From contig CP076745.1 of assembly GCA_019262145.1 (NCBI GenBank), forward strand, positions 865,093 through 929,092: a stretch of 64,000 nt of DNA, in the 5' to 3' direction. Numbering within the stretch: position 1 is the first letter of the stretch; each line of letters begins with the position of its first letter. The notes under the pieces were generated by a model. That model saw only the letters and a list, made by a program, of their open reading frames with translations, searched no databases and was not told where the DNA came from. The position numbers and the translations under genes were made by a program. The stretch comes from Candidatus Methanogranum gryphiswaldense. GTDB taxonomy: Archaea; Thermoplasmatota; Thermoplasmata; Methanomassiliicoccales; Methanomethylophilaceae. Below, one piece after another: positions 59,620 to 64,000 of this stretch.

Positions 59620-61868
59620 CTTACACCAGCACCATCTAGTATCTCGCTCTCAACAGTAGCTACACAGCTCTTTCCGTCACCAAGAGGCAATATGCGATCC
59701 CCATCGATAACGGCCGCGACACGTTCTGGCGAACCAGCAGGTAACTCGATCGTTTCTTTAGATGCCAAGAATATGCCTTCCTTGACACTGGACACCACCA
59801 TCTTGGTCTTCTGGAAATCCTTATACTCGATGGTCGCAGATGAATTCTGTAGCCCACAGTTTATTCTGGTACCAACAGGAACATCGCTTGAAGGTTTCAG
59901 TAACAACACCGAATGACCTCCTATCTCCTCGTCATCTGCTGCCAACAACATTCCAGATGACATTATTCCGCGAAGCTTAGCTGGTTTAAGGTTGGAAACA
60001 ACGAACACCTTACGATTCAGCATCTGGTCCTTTGAATAGAATGCCTTGAGTCCCGCAACGATCTGTCTTGGCTCATCCTCGCCGATGTCCACCTTTAGCA
60101 GGTAGAGCTTGTCCGCATCCGGATGATCATTGACACTAACGATGTGCCCGACACGGAGATCTAACATCCTGAATGCAGAAAAAGGCCCAGTGATGATCTT
60201 TTCGCTCTCTGGTTTCTTATCATCTTTCTTATCGACCTCATCCTTCGGGATCTCCACCTTACTGTAGACTGGCATAGGTTCTTTGAGTGCCTGACCTACC
60301 GGCAAGGGAGAAAGGATATCATATCCTGCCTTCTCAATGCTGCCTTCATATCCCAGATATTCCCAGATCTTCTGAGAGGATATGGGCATGAACGGCCAAC
60401 ACATTATGCTCAATGCCTTTACGATCCTGAGAAGATTGTTCATGACCTTCCCACACTGAATCTTGTCCTGCTTTATCAAGGCCCATGGCTTCATTGAATC
60501 GAAATATCTGTTTCCGAACCTTGCAAGTTCCATGGCCGCCTTAAGTCCCTTCTTGAAATCACATCTCGAGAGGCAGTCATCGTATTCATCGAATGCTGCT
60601 TTTATCGCATCGGTAACTTCTTTGGCCTCATCATCAGACAAAGCCTCTGGAATGGAACTGAAATTCTTCTGCGTGAAGCTCAGACATCTATGATAGTAAT
60701 TACCAAGTGCAGCAACGAGTTCCGAATTGACCTTTACTTGGAAATCATCCCAAGAGAATTCTGAATCATGTGTATCTGGCATATTTATAGAAAGATAGTA
60801 TCTGACCGCATCCGCATCATATTTCTGTAGAACCGACGGCACATCGATCGCTCCCCCGCGACTCTTCGAAAGCTTGCCGCCATTGAACATCAAATATTCA
60901 TTTGCTGGTATATCGTATGGTAGATTCAGATTGCCTATTCCCATGAGTATGGCAGGCCAGATTATTGAATGAAATGGAATATTGTCCTTACCTATGAAAT
61001 AGTAATGTCTAACATCTGGGTCTTGCCAATATTCCTTCCAAAGATCGGGTTTGCCTATCATCTTCGAATACTCTACAGATGCACTTAGGTATCCGATCAC
61101 GGCTTCGAACCAGACATAGATGACCTTATCGTCCCATCCATTGACAGGTATGGGTATCCCCCATGACATATCCCTTGTGATCGCACGGTCATGCAGACCA
61201 TCCTTCAGCCAATTGGTGGTGAATGCATTGACATTTGACCTCCAATATGTCTTATCGTCTAAGAATTCCAAAAGTGGTTTCTCGAACGCACTCAATTTTA
61301 AGAAATATTGTTGAGACGGCCTTACTTCTGGCTCACCATTACAATGGATACAGTGCGCTTTAAGAAGGTCTCCAGGTTCAAAGGTCGTTCCACAACTGTC
61401 ACATTGATCACTGCGGACATTCTCTGCTCCGCACTTAGGACACGTTCCCTCTACATATCTATCTGGAAGGAAACGTGCACACTTCGGACAATAATACTGC
61501 TGGGTCTCTTCTGAATAGAGGTATCCCTTTGCAAGAAGATCTTTGAATATACTTTGAACGACCTCTATATGTGTCTGACAATGGGTCTTATTGAATAATG
61601 AATATTCTATGTTAAGATCCTCTATCGCTTTCTTATTGATGGCATGATATCTCTCAGCTATGACCTCGGGTGTAACTCCCTCTTTTTCGGCTGTCACCGT
61701 TATAGGTGTACCGTGCTGGTCGGAACCACCGACCATGAGGACCTCATTACCTTTCAGACGATTATATCTGCTGAATATGTCCGGAGGCAAGAGAGAACCT
61801 GCAACATGCCCCAAATGTATGGGGCCGTTTGCGTAGGGCCACGCGATGTTGATACATACTTTTGACAT
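59616..61868 (-). CDS. metG: methionyl-tRNA synthetase
   Basis: 750 residues. HIGH motif as PIHLGHVAG, KMSKS as KLSKSRG near residue 335. A zinc knuckle with two CPKC pairs and CDSCGTTF inserts in the catalytic domain. The anticodon-binding helical domain follows and a C-terminal tRNA-binding (EMAP/Trbp111-type) domain ends the chain (AFRMLDLRVGHIVSVNDHPDAD). Full length for archaeal or bacterial two-domain MetRS. A PHP gene follows in the same operon. Confidence 0.96.
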   Translation of the reverse strand: MSKVCINIAWPYANGPIHLGHVAGSLLPPDIFSRYNRLKGNEVLMVGGSDQHGTPITVTAEKEGVTPEVIAERYHAINKKAIEDLNIEYSLFNKTHCQTHIEVVQSIFKDLLAKGYLYSEETQQYYCPKCARFLPDRYVEGTCPKCGAENVRSDQCDSCGTTFEPGDLLKAHCIHCNGEPEVRPSQQYFLKLSAFEKPLLEFLDDKTYWRSNVNAFTTNWLKDGLHDRAITRDMSWGIPIPVNGWDDKVIYVWFEAVIGYLSASVEYSKMIGKPDLWKEYWQDPDVRHYYFIGKDNIPFHSIIWPAILMGIGNLNLPYDIPANEYLMFNGGKLSKSRGGAIDVPSVLQKYDADAVRYYLSINMPDTHDSEFSWDDFQVKVNSELVAALGNYYHRCLSFTQKNFSSIPEALSDDEAKEVTDAIKAAFDEYDDCLSRCDFKKGLKAAMELARFGNRYFDSMKPWALIKQDKIQCGKVMNNLLRIVKALSIMCWPFMPISSQKIWEYLGYEGSIEKAGYDILSPLPVGQALKEPMPVYSKVEIPKDEVDKKDDKKPESEKIITGPFSAFRMLDLRVGHIVSVNDHPDADKLYLLKVDIGEDEPRQIVAGLKAFYSKDQMLNRKVFVVSNLKPAKLRGIMSSGMLLAADDEEIGGHSVLLLKPSSDVPVGTRINCGLQNSSATIEYKDFQKTKMVVSSVKEGIFLASKETIELPAGSPERVAAVIDGDRILPLGDGKSCVATVESEILDGAGVR

Positions 61869-62060
61869 TTAAACCGTCAACTTGATTGTTGATAAGAGTA
61901 ATAAAAGTATTGAACCCCGATCTTCATTAAATATCGATTTAAATGGAAATATACGATGATTTCTCCTTTCTGGCAAGCATAAGATCAAGAATGCCTACTA
62001 TTTCAAAAAAAGAAAATGTTGCATACTGAAAGATTTACAATACCGACCCATGGCCCATCA

Positions 62061-63443
62061 TCATTGAGATATGGTTACAGCAGGCCTGTCCCTTGGTTCC
62101 AAACTTTTAATTGCGGTGCGCGCAAGATACCACATCAAGGCTCCCCCTAATATTTCGACCACTGTCAGAACCAACCATAAACCTGTAAGGGTGCCAATCA
62201 AGAATGTGACCGATACGAACGCCACTGTTAATAAGACATTTCTGATGAATGAGGACCACATGGAAACAATGGAACGTCCGATTGCTTGGAGCACAGACGA
62301 ACCGACGAATATCATCCCCATGATAGGAAGAGAGATGAATAGGATACGGGTAAGATTTACCATCTCCCCGTGGAACGCTTGCATATCAGAAGCATATGTG
62401 AACAGCGAGGCTATCGGCTCTGCGAATATTATCACGATGATGGCCAAAATAGTCAATATCATTAGGGAGAATTTTGTTGAGAAATCGAATGCTTGCTTGA
62501 TCATATCGTATCTCTTCATTCCAAATTCCGCCGAACAAGCAGATACCATCGCACCACCAACTGCCTGCGCCGGTATAAGTGCCAGATACATTATTCTCCA
62601 CACAGAGGTGTATATGGCCATGACTCCTGAGGACGCCACTGCGATTATACAGAGGTTGTATACGATATTGAAAAGTGACATCAGACACAATTCTGCAGAT
62701 TGGGGTATACCAACCACAAGTATCTCGTGCATCCTAATAGCACTGAATTTAAGGTCCTTCAATCTCATCGTGAGATACGTTCCTTTCTGAGCTATGAACC
62801 AATATATTCCCACGATGATCGATATCGAGAATGCTATTACTGTCGCCCATGCGGCACCTGATACACCCATTCCAAATCCATAGATCAGAATTGGATCCAA
62901 TATCATATTGATGACAGCTGCCAGAACCTGTATGTACATCGATCTTTTAGCAGCACCCTCTCCCCTCAGGATACCAGACATCATACAGCTCATCATCAGG
63001 ACGATCGAGCATAGATAGATCGGTACCGCATATGCCATGGAATCTTCGATCGTTCCCGCGGCACCTATCAATCTCAATACTGGTTCAGCGGTAAGTAGTA
63101 ACAACGGCGTCATGATCAAAGCGATTATGATCACGAGTAATATCGCCTGCATTGCCAGACGCTCTGCGTTCTCTTTTCTATGCATTCCTATATTGCGTGC
63201 TATGGCAGCGGATGCCCCGATGGCCATTCCATTGCCCAACCCCAATATTACTGAATAAATAGGGCCCACAAGCCCCAATGCCGCCATCGGACCTGAACCC
63301 AATCCCGTAACCCAAAGAATATTGATGATACTGCTGCTCTGTTGGACAAGCAACGTGACCGCTATCGGTATAGAAAGATACTTGATCGCTTTCTTAGGAT
63401 CGCCAAGCATCATATTGACCTCTTTGGTCTCCGTTGCCTCCAT
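62061..63443 (-). CDS. MATE-family efflux transporter
   Basis: 460 residues with about twelve membrane helices in two similar halves, as in multidrug and toxin extrusion proteins. The first helix carries IPIAVTLLVQQSSSIINILWV, and GLGNGMAIGASAAIARNIG is the typical loop between helices. Exports cationic compounds with a sodium or proton gradient; the substrate is unknown. It has its own leader, 87 bases from the divergent ABCE1 gene. Confidence 0.92.
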   Translation of the reverse strand: MEATETKEVNMMLGDPKKAIKYLSIPIAVTLLVQQSSSIINILWVTGLGSGPMAALGLVGPIYSVILGLGNGMAIGASAAIARNIGMHRKENAERLAMQAILLVIIIALIMTPLLLLTAEPVLRLIGAAGTIEDSMAYAVPIYLCSIVLMMSCMMSGILRGEGAAKRSMYIQVLAAVINMILDPILIYGFGMGVSGAAWATVIAFSISIIVGIYWFIAQKGTYLTMRLKDLKFSAIRMHEILVVGIPQSAELCLMSLFNIVYNLCIIAVASSGVMAIYTSVWRIMYLALIPAQAVGGAMVSACSAEFGMKRYDMIKQAFDFSTKFSLMILTILAIIVIIFAEPIASLFTYASDMQAFHGEMVNLTRILFISLPIMGMIFVGSSVLQAIGRSIVSMWSSFIRNVLLTVAFVSVTFLIGTLTGLWLVLTVVEILGGALMWYLARTAIKSLEPRDRPAVTISQ

Positions 63444-63530
63444 ATTGTGGGGTCATACTCGTACGATATTTGATTTTATCTCCATCGATCTACCTTAAAA
63501 GTTAAATCATTGGTCAATATAGTCCGGTGC

Positions 63531-64000
63531 ATGAGGATAGCGGTGGTATTGCATGACAGATGTCAAAGCAGGAAATGCAATCACGAATGCGAAAAATTCT
63601 GCCCCCTGATAAGAACAGGAATAGAATGCATAACATGGGGAGAAAGAGGGAAACCGATAATCTCGGAGGCCCTGTGTCAAGGTTGCGGTATCTGCATCAA
63701 CAAATGCCAATTCGACGCTATCAAGATAATCGGTCTTGCAGATGAACTCAAGACAGAACTAATCCATCAATATGGAGAGAATTCGTTCCGCTTATACAGA
63801 CTTCCGATCCCCAAAAAAGGATTCATAACCGGTATTCTTGGACCCAATGGGATAGGAAAAACCACGGCCGTCAAGATACTATCTGGCATAGAAATACCTA
63901 ATCTTGGAAAATTCAATAATCCCCCGTCGAAAGAAGAGGTCCTCAAATATTTTGCAGGTACCGACCTCCATGACTATCTTGTCGGCGTATATGCTGGAAA
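63531..64000 (+). CDS. ABCE1 ribosome-recycling ATPase, partial
   Basis: Splits the ribosome after termination and is essential in archaea. Only the N-terminal 156 codons are in the window. Two [4Fe-4S] clusters are present: RCQSRKCNHECEKFCP and CQGCGICINKCQFDAI. The first ATPase domain begins with LGPNGIGKTT (Walker A) near residue 106. ATG 63531 follows GGTG and lies about 35 bases after a TTAAAA-type TATA element. Confidence 0.95.
   Translation, partial: MRIAVVLHDRCQSRKCNHECEKFCPLIRTGIECITWGERGKPIISEALCQGCGICINKCQFDAIKIIGLADELKTELIHQYGENSFRLYRLPIPKKGFITGILGPNGIGKTTAVKILSGIEIPNLGKFNNPPSKEEVLKYFAGTDLHDYLVGVYAG

Noticed and set aside
1-64000. CRISPR arrays, insertion sequences or rRNA genes
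   Set aside because: No regular repeat-spacer pattern, transposase frame or rRNA core sequence was seen in the window.

Overview
The window is archaeal and fits a methyl-reducing methanogen of the order Methanomassiliicoccales. Diagnostic content is two tandem methanol methyltransferase operons (mtaC-mtaB, twice), a RamA-type corrinoid activase, TATA-binding protein, a proteasome beta subunit, the KH/beta-CASP nuclease aCPSF1, ABCE1, archaeal-type LeuRS and MetRS, an FtsZ-type protein, and many promoters of TATA-box type with very short or no leaders. All 63 complete protein genes I list end in TAA or TGA and none in TAG. That is what one expects where UAG is reserved for pyrrolysine, although no pyl gene or in-frame amber codon is visible here.

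Layout. 1-3.8 kb: a truncated YqaJ-like nuclease with a small partner gene, a winged-helix regulator, a cardiolipin synthase and an exported membrane-anchored protein. 4-12 kb: the methanol block, mtaB1/mtaC1 and mtaB2/mtaC2 on the minus strand, then a divergent operon of a CobW-type GTPase, a His/Cys-rich metal-binding protein and the corrinoid activase. 12-15 kb: an ABC importer whose substrate-binding protein looks circularly permuted. 15-25 kb: tRNA-Leu, indolepyruvate:ferredoxin oxidoreductase (iorAB), a ribbon-helix-helix regulator with a truncated FtsZ-like protein, LeuRS, UbiX, aCPSF1 and proteasome beta. 25.6-29.3 kb: B12-dependent ribonucleotide reductase and a divergent TetR/DUF2085 pair. 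29.3-37 kb: a type IV pilus-like assembly operon (membrane platform, ATPase, Cys-rich protein), two small paralogues, a U32 peptidase and two pilin-like genes. 37-47.7 kb: metabolic genes, including two phenylacetate-CoA ligases flanking an ACT-domain protein and a GTPase-dead SelB-like protein, two iron-sulfur flavoproteins and an AdoMet-decarboxylase-like protein. 48-51.9 kb: a Sel1-repeat protein, a 38-residue membrane protein, RNA cyclic phosphodiesterase and a second set of three pilin-like genes. 52-64 kb: cysteine desulfurase, PyrD/PyrK, tRNA-Cys, TBP, a transglutaminase-like protein, a PHP protein, MetRS, a MATE transporter and the start of ABCE1.

How the parts fit. MtaB moves the methyl group of methanol to the corrinoid of MtaC, RamA-type activases re-reduce inactive corrinoid, and the CobW/His-rich pair is well placed to supply zinc or cobalt to that system. 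IorAB with the arylacetate-CoA ligases would allow reversible interconversion of aryl acetates and aryl pyruvates. The pilus-like system is spread over three loci whose promoters share the element ACTAAYTGTA just upstream of the TATA box, which suggests one regulon. The most unusual items are the permuted binding protein, the shared pilus promoter element, the FtsZ-like protein without a C-terminal domain and its repeat-rich promoter, the conserved leader element of both mta operons, and the SelB-like protein that has lost its nucleotide-binding motifs.
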